Below are positions 33,421-44,939 of a stretch of DNA of 64,000 bases, in pieces (the first letter of the stretch is position 1; every line of letters starts with the position of its first letter). Origin of the DNA: Haemonchus contortus (Eukaryota > Nematoda > Chromadorea > Rhabditida > Trichostrongylidae); assembly GCA_000469685.2 (NCBI GenBank), contig LS997566.1, positions 27,281,932-27,345,931 of the forward strand. The letters run 5' to 3'. The position numbers and the translations under genes were made by a program. The notes below the pieces were generated by a model that did no database searches, was not told where the DNA came from, and worked only from the letters and a program-made list of their open reading frames with translations.

Positions 33421-34470
33421 GTAACTGTAAGTTGCTATGAAGGGAAACACTGAAGTTGAAAAAATTGCTGATAGCGCAAAGATTTTTCCGACAACCTGAT
33501 AATTTCAACTTTTGCAAACAATTTTTGAATGCTTGTTTTGAAAGCTTTTGATGTGTGAGCGCTTTCCATCTGATATATGTATATTGCTCTGTAAACTTCC
33601 ACTTTCTCAACGGGAAAACTAAACCAATTCCATTCCCATCTGTAATTTTTGATTCAATCCAAAAATAGATACAGGATGGAGCATTTCCGGCACATTTCAC
33701 TTATTAACTTCTATCTTGGTTAAAAGGCAGCCGGTGTTCTCCTTGATAGAGGTTATCATGAGGAGATTGTGTTATTACAGAGCATTATGTTTTCACACAC
33801 CGCTCCCCTACCTTTCCTTTCCTCCCAGCAATTTATCACTTCAAGGTTGGCCGACCAATAAGTATGGATGATGGTCTTCGTTCAATTCCACTTGCAATCA
33901 TTGACACGTGAGAGGTAGAAGGGCATTATGAAATTTCTCGAGGTTTTTGAAATAATCGTAGGGAAAAGATTGAATCGGAGGCAGACCAGGAAGAGCTAGA
34001 AAGGCCAATGTTTCCAAAGATAGGACTATTCATATGGCCCGTCCGCGAGTCGGTCGTAATCCAAGGTGACCCATCAAAAAGAAGACAACGAGCACGGCTT
34101 GTCGATATTTTCGCGATCAAAGAATGTCATACAGAGGCTTCATTTTCATTCCTATCAAAGGCAGAAACTTTCCCTTTATTTCCCACTTTATTATTGCTCT
34201 TAACAGACAGTGAAGGGGAAAAAAATGCAGAAAGTTGTTGACTCGCTTAAGTTGCGACACGCATCCCTGCATTGTTTTCTCTAGCTCAAAAATTTTTTCG
34301 CAAAAACCATTCCTCAATGAATAAAACGATCGTGTTCCATATAGAATTATCGGATGTGCAATTTCTCACAAAAACTACTATGAGAACAGCAAAATGATGT
34401 TTTTTGAGGGACTCACTGGTGAGGAGACGCTCGTGGTTTCGCCTGTGCCGGCGGACAAATTGAGAAATGC
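33421..34470. other. no recognised gene
   Basis: A 111-codon minus frame at 33365-33700 and shorter ones show no motif or convincing splice sites. Confidence 0.3.
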
Positions 34471-34899
34471 CTGCGCTCAAAGGGCATACTGAACGACCTA
34501 GTGAAGGACTAATCCGACTCCTCTTCCTGAAACAGCTCGTATTTCTCCCAGCAGGATGGTACAGCCCACCCCACAATAGTTGCCCGACTTCATTCGCAAA
34601 GAGGAATAGCCATGTTGTTTCCCAGATCTTAACTCACCTGGCTCCTCCGTATGGTCTCTGATTAGGAGAGGACCTGTTGGTTTTCAATCCTAGTCTGGAG
34701 TCCTAGAAAGCAAGACTCAAGAAAAGCTGAGAAGAAATTGATGTGGATACCTGCGTGCAACATGTAAGGTATTCGAGCCAAACCTTGGGCCACGGTATCC
34801 CACGCCTATGGGGGATATTGCTTGACAGCTCAAAATCACAGAAGAATAGCCCAAATTGTCTCGAATTCTACCTTATTTCTGAGTCAGATTTTTGCCTCA

Positions 34900-35570
34900 A
34901 CGGGATTGCCGGATATAGGATGACGATACCGCGGTCCATTCGATCGAACGAGCACATAACACGATATTTAATGCCTCGTCTAAAGGCGCGACACAAAAAT
35001 TTTCGAGAGATTTTGAATTTAGTTTAAACACCATCTTCTGCAAGTTTCTTGTCAAGGTCATCTTCAGTGATGAAAAAAGTTCAATCTATACGGTCCAGAT
35101 GGATACCGTTACTACTGTAGAGACCTTCGTCACGACCCGCTAATCTATTCGAAGCGAAACTTTGGAGGAGCCACATCAACGGATGGGGTGGCTTTGGAAA
35201 TGACAACAAATTGAAGCTGGCCTTTCCTTCATGTCGGATGGATAGCCAGGAATATTGAGAGGTGCTTCAGTTCTACTCCTGCTATTCCTCAGAGGTGCGC
35301 GAAGCAGGATACATGTTTTCCAACATGATAATGTCTCACGGTCCACGAATGATGGCTCCAACGCAACGGCTTTAATGTGATGGATTGGCCAGCCTGCTCT
35401 CCTCACTGCAATTCCATCAAAAAGTTATGAGGAATCATGGCTCAACAAGTCTACCTCAATAACTGCCAGTACAACAGCATGAAGGAACTGAGGGCGGCGA
35501 TCCTGGCTGTTTGGGAATCAATCGACGACCGACCATTGCAAACTTAAGTCAGGGCATGCTTAAAGGCACG
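34900..35570 (+). pseudogene. Tc1-type transposase remnant
   Basis: YLMPRLKARHKNFREIL matches the end of the DNA-binding half of Tc1-type proteins. A damaged SDEKKFNLDGPDG block follows (KKVQSIRS and FNLYGPDGYRYYCRDLRHDP across frames), then LIYSKRNFGGATSTDGVALE, NGFNVMDWPACSPHCNSIKK and GIMAQQVYLNNCQYNSMKEL then RAAILAVWESI. The SPDLNPIENLW motif reads SPHCNSIKKL-G, so catalysis is lost. Upstream 34.48-34.60 kb may hold more of its N-terminus, but is unclear. Confidence 0.75.
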
Positions 35571-36284
35571 GTTCGCGATAAGAGTGGTTTCGGATATTTT
35601 CACCTGGTATGAATTCGAGGTCCCCTCCGTTACCATATGTACCGAAAAGAGGTCGAAAAGCGTTCTGGATAGGGCACAATAAGAGGCCAGAGGCGCACGG
35701 GAAGCCCTCAGTACTTGAACATTCTCTGCGTCTCTGACAGCGAAAGGCGGAAAAGAAGGGTGCCGATGACTCAGGCATGCAGATAGATACAATCGCGAAG
35801 ATCCGCCGTGCCTGCGCTGATTCACGTGAATCGTGCTTGACCAATATTCGACTACAGTTGTGAATAGACACAACAGTAAGAGATAACTCTTTCATACGTA
35901 ACAATTCTCTTTTTCCGAAGAAGAATACGTATTTCGTCGATAGAGAATGTGCAAATATATTTATTATTATACATTAGTTAAATATCGAGCAACAACAACA
36001 ACTATGATGTGGCAGGAAGCTTAGTGCGCTAATCGCTGGGCCAAAAAATTTCAATAATCTTTACATTGTCTTGTGGTGGGAGCAATATTGGGAGTGATCC
36101 TGAATCTTTCCATTTCAGCAGCAATCTCATTTTGTTTTTGAAACTCTTGAGACCTAATATAAGGGGTTGTTGACAAATCCCTCACCGGTGTAACATAAGA
36201 CTTAGCAGTAGTTTATTGTCCAACGAACCCCAACACTTGTGAAAGTGTAAGCGTTCCTCTGGGGAACGCTGTGCGAATTCGTGT
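35571..36284. other. no recognised gene
   Basis: Two overlapping minus frames of about 110 codons (35544-35904) lack motifs; I cannot choose a coding frame. Confidence 0.3.
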
Positions 36285-36600
36285 GTGGAATCTCTCTGCA
36301 TGCTTAGTGGTTACAGACTACTCTCAACGAATGATCACAAGGAGTGCTCGAATCGACCGCCAAGACCCAAGGTATCATGCCAATATCGCAAAAAAGCAAC
36401 TATGGCAAGATGTTCCTGGACGGTAACCAAGGGTGAGCCGGAGGCTCGAAGTGCTTCCGATATGCCTAGGAACCGTTGTGGCAAAAAGGAAGCATCTGAG
36501 TCCTGCGAAAAAACACCCATATGGCCAAGTTCTTGCTCGCCGCTTATTTCAAATTGACGGCATTACAATGACGCAGAATGCATTGAGTGTAATGAAGGAA
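36285..36600 (+). pseudogene. possible Tc1-type N-terminal remnant
   Basis: One plus frame reads RMITRSARIDRQDPRYHANI then AKKQLWQDVPGR. After a frame change it reads VAKRKHLSPAKKHPYGQVLA then RRLFQIDGI. The order is like the RxIxRxVxxDPRxSxxxI helix-turn-helix followed by the RKPxLSPxxKxxRLxFAR linker of Tc1 transposases. No catalytic core follows. Weak similarity only. Confidence 0.35.
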
Positions 36601-37060
36601 ACATCTGAATGAAATTTAGACAGTAGCATTTTTATTCGAGAAAATTTGTGCGACATACCTTTTTAAGTGCACTCCTGGCATCTCTACTAACACTGTGTCC
36701 ATGGCCGGCTTCTCGAAATTCAAGATGATCCTGCAGTTTGTGTGGGTCATAGCTTGATGATCTTCAAGGGAGTCAATTTCGCGCCAAAACTAGGAGTACA
36801 GCCTCATAAACGTCTCTTCGGTACCATCGAATATGATGGAGAAGAGCAGAGGTATAGCGAATGAGTTTTCGAATTCTCCGATAATGATGTAAAACTGCGA
36901 CGAACTCCACTCCTTACCAGAGCGCGGATCTGCTTTTATCTCCCATTACCCTGAATACGGCAGATTAAAAGAAATGTCAGTGTTTCACTCTTCTGAGACT
37001 CTTCTAAAAGTGAGCTGATTGAATACAGCCGTTCAGAGGCTCCTATTTCCTAAAAGAATC
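36601..37060. other. no recognised gene
   Basis: Spacer between a Tc1-like scrap and a minus-strand coding-like locus; nothing supported. Confidence 0.3.
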
Positions 37061-38200
37061 ACTTCCCCGTCATCCAACAGTAAGAAATTCTCCTTGTCAG
37101 CGAGGCAGGCACACAAAGAGGGGTCCTCAAATAGAAGGTCATTCAACGCGTAGGTTGCTCGAGTGTTACATGAAATACCCACAATTCGGCCAGGAGTTTG
37201 TGCATTAATATTCCTGGCATAGTTTTAAGTTGTCTCGACTGGTGCGGAGGGGAAGGTCAATTGCTACACCATTGCTCTCCGCTCCTGAACCAGCAAGTCG
37301 TCTAAATGCAGCAATTTCTCTTTTAAAAAGCTCTGAATTCTTGCTTTCCGAATTGGATTGGGTGGTCAAATAAAGCTTGGTCACGAGCGTGGCATCATAG
37401 AGCACAGGGCATTTTAGCTGTGCCTATATTACAAAGTTTATTAACTACGGTACTCACAAAATCTCTGTACATTCAGCCTTGCTAGCATCACATTCATCTC
37501 CGCCGTTGGTGGTCTATGGAGATCTGCGGACGTACGCTCGATCTCACATCTTTCCAGTACCATGCGTCTCGCAGTAGCACGAGGAGCGCTACGTGGCTCA
37601 TACAAGTGTGGGCGAGCAGGCTGGGCTGGATCGATTATGAAAAGCCCATTTCTGACTTTACACGTAGTGCATGGTAAAGGGAAAGCTTCAGGATTACGTG
37701 CCTTCAGACGTCGACATTCGCAGGAGATGTGAACGTCGATGATACGGTAGAAAAAATACGTCGACAGAGCCGACCATTTGGCGAGAGGTAAAAGACGGGG
37801 CAGCCTCGGGACAGCATCACGAGCCGGATGCTGAGGTTGAGTTGTGGAGGGTTGAGCTCACCTTATTTGCAGGACTTTTTCGTGTACTGCCCTGCAACTG
37901 AAAAATTCTTTGTAGTGCAAACTCACTTTATGTTTGTATCCATAACTGTAAGCTGAGAGGGAAGCTAGTAAAGGAAGTCAGTGTAGACGTTGGAAATGGT
38001 ATAAGCATCATCTGTTGTGTCATCTACATGTGCAGCGCATATGCTGAGTTGTGCTTTGTTGGCTTGAACAGTAACTGTTTGGACCGGCGCCCAGAAGTTC
38101 AGAGGTTCAGAGCTGTGAGGAGCTTCGAACGGCTCTCAGATCTTTCCAGTTTGTGGGTCGTTCTCAGAGAACTCCTCACTGAGGCATCCTGAAGTGAAGA
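37060..38200 (-). CDS. unidentified minus-strand coding locus, probably several exons
   Basis: The clearest exon runs from about 37835 to 37454 and lacks an ATG. After a CTCAACCTCAG acceptor it reads HPARDAVPRL, WSALSTYFFYRIIDVHISCE, CRRLKARNPEAFPLPCTTCK and VRNGLFIIDPAQP, ending before a strong GTGAGT donor. Its CEC and CTTC cysteines could bind metal. Further minus-strand pieces are YDATLVTKLYLTTQSNSESK (37405-37205), TPGRIVGISCNTRATYALND with LLFEDPSLCACLADKENF (about 37196-37030, one frame off), and PLNFWAPVQTVTVQANKAQL with SICAAHVDDTTDDAYTISNV (38130-37960). Frame changes between pieces mean either unresolved introns or decay. The family is not recognised. Confidence 0.4.
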
Positions 38201-38835
38201 TTTTACAATGAGGTGAGGTACAATTTTTTTATCTTGAATTCATTGAGGTGGTACTTCCTCTTGTGTCACAAAGTCTCCACGAGTTAATGACTGCTGTTAG
38301 TGTGACAAAGTGGGAATAATTCTGATATACCATTCTCTTTACGACGAACAGATGGAGAATAAGCTGACATCTGGTCACTTTGATCCATGAATCCATTTAG
38401 CTTGTTGTAGGTAATCTTCAATGACCATGTGTTTGTTCCATGAGTCACGTGCTCCATCATGCGAAGTTGATATCATCAAAAATTTCTATTATTCTCCCAC
38501 TTTCACACAAGAATACCGTCCCTATTCTGTAAGCAATGCTGGGCGTAAGAAAAGTATATGGCCACCTCGCTATTTTGGATTATCGAGCTGGCCAGTTGAT
38601 TTTGAGTCAAAACACCCCTGTTATACAAATATTTAGAAAGAGAAGCCTAGAATGAGAAGCGCTTTCGAAAACTTCAAAAGCCTTTCACTTTCCTTTCTCC
38701 ACGAAAAGACTTCTTCGTTTCGACGGATCGGTGGTAGAATGCTTGCACGATGGGATATTTATTGGAATACTTATTGAGTTAATAAGTTATGAAGACAATC
38801 TAGTACCGTCACAAAGATTCAGACAGTCTATGTGA
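38201..38835. other. ambiguous, open in several minus frames
   Basis: On the minus strand all three frames are open for 40-60 codons at 38.25-38.47 kb (for example MMEHVTHGTNTWSLKITYNK), so I cannot tell whether this is more of the neighbouring locus. Confidence 0.25.
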
Positions 38836-39228
38836 TTGTGAAACCTTGTTTTATTATGTTTGGGAGTGATGGTGGTGAGCCCGACAGACGACAAGTTGGA
38901 ACGCTCAGCTTCTCTCCTTCGAGCTGTTGCAGCGCACCGTTCTTGTTCCTTATCACAGAAACGATTGTCTGTCCTTGTAATTGAGTTGTTGGAGAGCGGA
39001 GGATCACGAATTTGGAGTTGAGAATAGTGCCGCTCGACCACGACCCAACTGTGAAACCGCCGAACTGCGGAGTCGCTGAACTGTCGAGAACTGCCGAGAA
39101 TTGCCCGAACTGGTACAAACTGGGCTCTTTATTCCCAAAACAAATGGGCGGCTCATATACTGGCCCTAGCCCCGGAGGGCGGTGCGTTTGTACTGTGGCG
39201 TGGGAACATGCGAAGTTCCCGCAGTACA
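38836..39228 (-). repeat. solo-LTR-like block
   Basis: Read on the minus strand it starts TGTACTGCGGGAAC, passes a TATATGAGCC TATA-like site at about 39156, a GGGAATAAAGAGCC poly(A)-signal-like site at about 39135, and ends near AATAAAACAAGGTTTCACA. TG...CA ends, a TATA box and AATAAA in this order are what an LTR looks like. The first 40 bases form a hairpin (TGTACTG-GGGAAC pairing with GTTCCC-CAGTACA). No second LTR, primer site or clear target duplication was found, so end points are approximate. Confidence 0.4.
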
Positions 39229-39825
39229 AAGTAGTTTTGGAGCCTCGCTGGAATTATTGATTGAGTAATGAAGGTGTTCATGTGCATCCTCGTAATCATG
39301 ACGAAGAGTCATGACATTCTTTGTAACAAAAGTATGTGGACACTATGCAAAACAAAGGAATATGAATGAGACCAGTAATCGATTGGCCCTCCTGAGTTCC
39401 TGATCATCTCGTCCAAGGTACCTACCCGGTTTTTGACGGATAATGAAATACTCGCCCTACAGTAGTACAACGGTAAAAGAAAACGCAAATAACGGCATAC
39501 AAAAAGAAATAAAAGAGAGAGAAACTAGCAAAAAACGAGGCGGAAAGAAGAGGCGTGGATGAAGTGTTGGTGCGAGCTCCAGCAAATCTGCAATTGCGTT
39601 TGAGCACACCAAATCCGCTGATTTCGCTTTCATTGCTGAAATTAATTGTTCCATTGCTGAAATTTTGCTTAATTTTTCTGTATATTCAATTCGCGGGGTC
39701 AAAAAGGTAATTTAATTGTTTGTACTCGTGTTTTTACGGTGAAATGTACTTGTATTTGCTTATATTTTGTTGAGTTGCGTTGTTTTGTGAATTTCATGCC
39801 AGGATTTTCAAGTGTTTGTTTATTT
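39229..39825. other. no supported gene
   Basis: A minus frame at 39702-39457 starts plausibly (MTPRIEYTEKLSKISAMEQL) but ends in a hydrophobic low-complexity run without a splice site; not called as a gene. Confidence 0.3.
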
Positions 39826-39829
39826 GCAT

Positions 39830-40950
39830 GCATGTTTATCATTTGGGGTCATTGATGTGTTCTTGTACAATGTCAAGAACACTCTCCGACATTCTTTTGA
39901 TTAATTGTGTTTCTTTGAAACATACTATTAGCATGCCATCCCTTCCTTTCCTCCTTACCCTTTGCAAAAGGCAGTGCGGTGAGTTCCATTCAAAGGAGAT
40001 ATGTTACTCTATTCATTCAGAGCATTTGCGATGGTTTGGTAGATACTTCAGTGTTCAGTGTTATTAATGTATTCTTTGCATGTTTTGCGCAATTATACGG
40101 CTTTGCAGTTTAATTTAGCACGTGTATCTCTAGGAAATCGGGGGTGGTGAGTTTCATTTATATATTAACCTGATTTATCCATTCTTTCTTACTTGTTCAT
40201 TATGCAGAGTACTTTGGTACGACCTTTTTGAATGTTGAGTGCACTGTCTTTGTGCGATTTGAGTTATTGTGCTTCGTCACACATTAATGTTGCATGTGGA
40301 ATTCGCTGCTCTCGTTGGAATAGCGACGTAGTAAGCTTCATTTCAATGTTAGCTTCAATAATTCTTTTATTTTTAATTTTTCATAGTATACATTCGATGA
40401 ATTATAATGAAGCTCGTGTAGAAGATGAAGATTCAATGAAGTAAACGTTTAAGTGAAGCTTACCACGTCGCTATTCCAACGAGGGCAGCGAATTCCACAT
40501 GCAACATTAATGTGTGACAAAGCATAATAATTCAAATCGAACAAAGACAGTGCGTTCAACATTCAAAAAAGTTGCACCAACGGTCTCTTTATAATGAATA
40601 AGTGAGAAAGAATCAATAAATCAGGTTAGCATATAAATGAAACTCACCACCCCAGATTTATTTGAGATACACGTGCTAAATTAAACTCCAAAGCCGTACA
40701 ATCGCGCAAAACATGCAAAAAATACGTTAATAGCATTGAACAATGAAATATCTATGAATATTCTGCTAAACAAGCTGAAAAGAGAAAGAGTAACATTTAA
40801 AGTTTTAACCTAAACTCACCGTACTGCAATTTTCGAAGGTGTGCATGCAAACAACGGGTTTTAGCTGCGCATAGTTCTTCAAATCAAAATCAAAGAGTGT
40901 TCTTGACATCGAACAAGAACACATAATGACCCTAAGTGAAGAAGATGTAA
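39830..40950. repeat. inverted duplication of about 0.5-kb arms
   Basis: The left arm (about 39830-40395) and the right arm (about 40450-40950) are inverted copies over their whole length, centred near 40.43 kb. Shared blocks include GTGTTCTTGTNCAATGTCAA, TTTAATTTAGCACGTGTAT, ACACATTAATGTTGCATGTG and GGAATTCGCTGC-CTCGTTGG. Divergence is uneven, low near the centre and higher outward. A transcript through it would fold into a very long hairpin. Confidence 0.8.
40232..40444 (+). CDS. short ORF kept in both arms of the inverted duplication
   Basis: The plus frame MLSALSLCDLSYCASSHINV then ACGIRCSRWNSDV is matched on the minus strand of the right arm by MLNALSLFDLNYYALSHINV then ACGIRCPRWNSDV. 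In both, a GTAAGC donor-like sequence follows directly after the Asp-Val codons, so the piece may be an exon of about 100 bases; the later residues of this frame would then be intron. Preservation of the frame in both arms is the only support; no family recognised. Confidence 0.3.
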   Translation: MLSALSLCDLSYCASSHINVACGIRCSRWNSDVVSFISMLASIILLFLIFHSIHSMNYNEARVEDEDSMK

Positions 40951-41369
40951 AATAGGTAAGCTTATGATAATAGAGTTCCAATTATACGTTAACATAAGTT
41001 TGCTAAGAATAAAAAAGTATTGCATGCAATAATTGAGTCGAGACATCTCAGTATTAAGAACATTCCGTGAAAAACTAATTGAAGATCGCGTGAATAGGAA
41101 ATAATAAAAATTATACATCTGAGTCAAACAAAATATCATGTCAAAAACTATTGCATGAATTCAAATACGTAGTAAACTTCCCTGATCCACTCGACAATTG
41201 CAGGGAATGAATATTATTAGTCAAATAGTAGTGAATAATAGAAATAGAATAGCAACAGGGTCGAATATAACAATAAATTACGGCATTTCCATCAGCTTGT
41301 CGATTTTCCTGTAATGTTGCTCCAATGCGAAAGTTGTGAACGACAATTACGATTTCGTAGTCAGCCTAG
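40951..41369. other. no recognised gene
   Basis: AT-rich spacer with short ORFs. Confidence 0.3.
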
Positions 41370-41575
41370 CCTGGGGCTTGAACTAGGGTCCTTTAAATTT
41401 GCCCGGGTGCGTCATTTTTCTGCCCTCGTCTGGCGCCAAATCGAGTCTCTAACTACTCTGCTTGCCTGACTGGTGAGACTAGTGCTGACTCAACGGTTCG
41501 ACTGCCCTCGTCTGGCACGCTCCTGCAATATTGAGTCTCTAACTGCTGCGCTTGTCAGACTGTAGAGACCGTAAA
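41370..41575 (-). repeat. tRNA-like repeat with a duplicated unit
   Basis: On the minus strand GTCTGACAAGCGCAGCAGTT then AGAGACTC...GGAGCGTGCCAGACGAGGGCAG is repeated about 100 bases later as GTCAGGCAAGCAGAGTAGTT then AGAGACTC...GGCGCCAGACGAGGGCAG. A B-box-like CTAGTTCAAGCCCCAGGCT follows the second unit. The layout suggests a tRNA-derived repeat with a partial tandem duplication. No complete tRNA fold is evident. Confidence 0.45.
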
Positions 41576-42952
41576 ACAGAGGGAAGAAACCATACGTAAA
41601 GAAACGAAACGAGCAACACTTTTTAGTCCCTTCATGTTCTTTATTAATTTTTTGCAGTGTTGATGACCCTATACAAGCGGCTGTTTTTTTGTTGCGGGTG
41701 AAGTGTTAGGAAGCAGATTCCTGTGGCTTCTCTGTTGTTATCTCCCTATTGTGAGTCACCTTCAAATATATTGCTTATTCAGGTTATTTCTGTTTTTTTT
41801 GATTGAACAACTCATTTCTTTAGGAATACAGAGGTGAGGTTAACCTAGCTTTCGTGGGATCAGTGTTTAACTGGAACGCTTTGAAGAAAGGCCTGAAAAC
41901 AGTTCTGTGAAAACAGTTTCAATGCAGTAGTTTTGAAAGGGAAGATCATGCGGTGATTACATTGGATTTATCTCTCACGATGAGCTTTATAATAGCTAAC
42001 GCTTTTGGAACAACGCATTTTGGTTACAGTGTTGCTTAGTGCCGACATATTGACAGCTCTGAAATTAATAACTCAGCGTTTTTTTCTACGTTCAGGCTTT
42101 GTGCATTCCGATACCGATGCATACCAAAGAGGTGGCTACCGAATATTAGTATCTTCCGACCAACCACATCTAGCACTTTCGGTGCAGTTGCAAGGTTGCC
42201 CAAGAAGTTGGACTCACGATTGCAGCTCCAAGAGACGTTATTTTTTGCACTTTTCTGTTTGATGTGCGCGAAGTTCGAAGAGAATGAGCAACTGTATGAG
42301 GCATTCCTTATGAATTGATGAAAAGTTGTTATAGACTCTATACGGACTGTCTCCATTTTGTGGTTTTCGTGCCTCATCTTTTGGGACATGTAAAACTAAG
42401 TATGAAACAAACTAATTCCCTAAAGGCCACGATGAAGACCTTGTAACCATCCAATCACGTGTACGATTTTCAGCAATGTTAGTTTGTTTTGTACTTATTT
42501 TTGAATGTCTCAAAAGGTGAAACACGAATACCCCGGAATAACGAAGAAAAACGAAGGTCAATATCAAAAAGTGATATGAAATGAAAATGTTTATCCTTTT
42601 TATTTTTGCAGATACGCTAGAATGACAGCGGTCCATGCCCTCATCAGAACACCAGTCTGCTGTGTACTGGCCGATATCATATAAAACAATGGCTGACAAT
42701 GATTTGTGCGAAGGTATGGCAGTTCTGCAAACGACCCAACATTAATCTCGAATTCATTGGAAATGTAAGTAACTAAGGCTACTTGGAATAAATTGTTCAT
42801 TATGTATTGTGTTTAATCATTTTGAATTGCCACCACCAATACTAATTTTTCTTAACATGATCTCTATTCTCTAGCTGAAGAGCTGAGGTTGAATGAACCG
42901 GATCGAAAGGTGAGCTAACGCTTAGATCGTTCACTGCACTTTTGGATTCTAG
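41576..42952. other. no supported gene, some exon-like sequence
   Basis: A GTAAGT donor at 42766 follows an open stretch (42.66-42.76 kb), and an exon-like 35-base piece precedes GTGAGC at 42910. Their phases do not join the next exon at 42953, so I do not call them. A 117-codon minus frame at 42389-42036 has no motif. Confidence 0.3.
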
Positions 42953-44025
42953 GTACGGAGAAGCCGACTGCAATCGTCAGCCACAGTCATCCAGTTGAGT
43001 TGCAACTGGTTGATCTAGTGCAGTTGAGAAAGTTGAAACTGGGGATAAAGTCGACGAGCAATGAAAGCGCCGAAATTGATGAGATTTGTTTGTTGTTGAA
43101 TGATATTAAATGGAAAATTGTAAGTTCATGAAAGGGCAAAATATTAGTAAAAGAAAAAGGGGTTGAGCGCAAAAAAAAGCCAAGAATTCTTTAGAAATGA
43201 CGATCGTGATGCTGACCAGTTTTGTTCGGCACTGCAATATTGAGCGAACCATGCTGCCCATTCACTCCAGCGTGCTGTGGTGGAACGAGCTCCCTGCTCT
43301 TCGCCGCGCTCTCCTAACGACAGATTTTCTCTGGGTAAACAGCGCGAAATACCGCATTTGTATTGTCAGAGTTGGGAGAGGTGTGCAGCTAGGTGCGATA
43401 GGGTGTGAAGGTGTATTTCCATGCAGCTCACGAGGCCGTAATGGTGTATAGAGACGTTTTATAGCTTTTTATGTTATTACTGGGTATTTTTCACCAAATT
43501 TTAGGAAGGGTAGGGGCTCCGAGGTGGGAGCCAATTGCACGTTCAACTTTTATCTCATCTCTGCTTTTTGCACAAGTTAACCATCTCACCCACCAAGGAG
43601 CCCCCCCCCTTCTTAAAAATAAGTTTTATCAGCTCAGAAAAGAGTATTCATAATATGCAAGCAAATTAACATAAGTGAAGAGTTGTTTTGTTCTGAATCA
43701 CGTAACACATTAATACAACCTCACCATTCCTTCCCAGACTCAGGCCCTCTACTACTTCGCCGGAGAGCGCCAGACGAACCGAGTGCTGCGCCGCCGCGTG
43801 GCCCCTCCAACCCTTTTAGCACCCTCTGAATGTGCAGCAGTACTAGAAAGTGATGGAACGCGAGGAAGCATTCAAACAACAATTGTAAAACCATTTGAAG
43901 CTCTACAAGAGAAACTCAGAGAATGGCATTCTTTCGGAGTTCAGGTGCCACTTGGCACCAAGATTGTGCACGACGCTCTGAAGAAGGCGAAGATTCAATT
44001 CTGCATGGGCACTATGTTCCCATGA
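42953..44025 (+). CDS. two phase-compatible exons of an unknown gene, 3' end
   Basis: Exon 42953-43119 begins after TTCTAG and ends at ATT/GTAAGT. It reads TEKPTAIVSHSHPVELQLVD then LVQLRKLKLGIKS and EIDEICLLLNDIKWKI. Exon 43738-44025 starts after TTCCCAG in the same phase and reads TQALYYFAGERQTNRVLRRR then VAPPTLLAPSECAAVLESDG, ending GTMFP and TGA. The second exon starts GC-rich and then becomes AT-rich, so its 3' part may be something else. Upstream exons are not resolved. The family is not recognised. Confidence 0.4.
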
Positions 44026-44939
44026 GAATATCCAATCATAGAGAAAAATGTACGACGTTTGGAGCACCCTAGACAAAACACTGGAGGAAGGCGCTGACAA
44101 AGGACAGTTCCACACAACAGACAGTTCAAAGCTGATCGATGGAAAAGCAAATGTGGAGCCCGGATCGCCCGGAAACATGCTGGCAGTTTTTCGCAAAATA
44201 CGCACGAGCGGCTAATGCAAGACACCTATTTGAAAATATAAGGATAATATCATCCTCTATAATGGTACCAGCTATGCATGCGCCGCCGATGACGTCGGCT
44301 ACCCGACGGAGAGGATGTTCGGAGAAGGCGACTTCGTAGTGTGTTCCCCTAAGAGAGCTAGCTGTCAAGAACGGTCAGGTCGAAGCGCGTGAGACGTGTC
44401 ATTAGGCGTCAGTTCAGCGAGTGTATGTCTGTGAGGAAAAATCGGACAACGCGCCTTACGTCACGTCTTTCAATAAGCACTGTTTCATTCGAAGACTGCG
44501 CATACCGAAGGCGGACGCTTATTTCCAAGAGTCCCCTCCTAACCCACTTCCGGCCTCAGTGGCCATCACCAGGGTCGCCTTTTTCGCCTCTTCCTCCCCG
44601 CATCTCACTTTCTCTTTGTATTTGTATGTGTCTCTCTTTTGTTTGCTTTTGTTAATATAATAATTTTATAGTTGTGTTGGTGTTGTAACCCACAAATGTC
44701 ACATAAAAAGAATATTATGCGTATTTGTTTTCATAACGTGATGGATTCAATCCTATTCTACATGCAAAAAAAATATGTCAGCAATTCGCTGTCGACGCAT
44801 ACGTAAAAATTGAACAAAATCGACTCAACTTTCAGCGGAGAAATCAGCTCACTCCACGTAGTGACACTTTTAGGTGACTGCAGGATTATTTAGCCGGAGA
44901 TGATAACTAAGGACCACCCGGGCGTCGCATAATTTAGCT
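44026..44939. other. no recognised gene
   Basis: Overlapping ORFs on both strands without motifs. A TCTCTTTGTATTTGTATGTG pyrimidine/TG-rich run lies near 44.62 kb. Confidence 0.3.

Noticed and set aside
42389..42870. Exon pieces at 42.66-42.76 and 42.875-42.909 kb
   Set aside because: Good donor sequences, but phases do not join each other or the exon at 42953.
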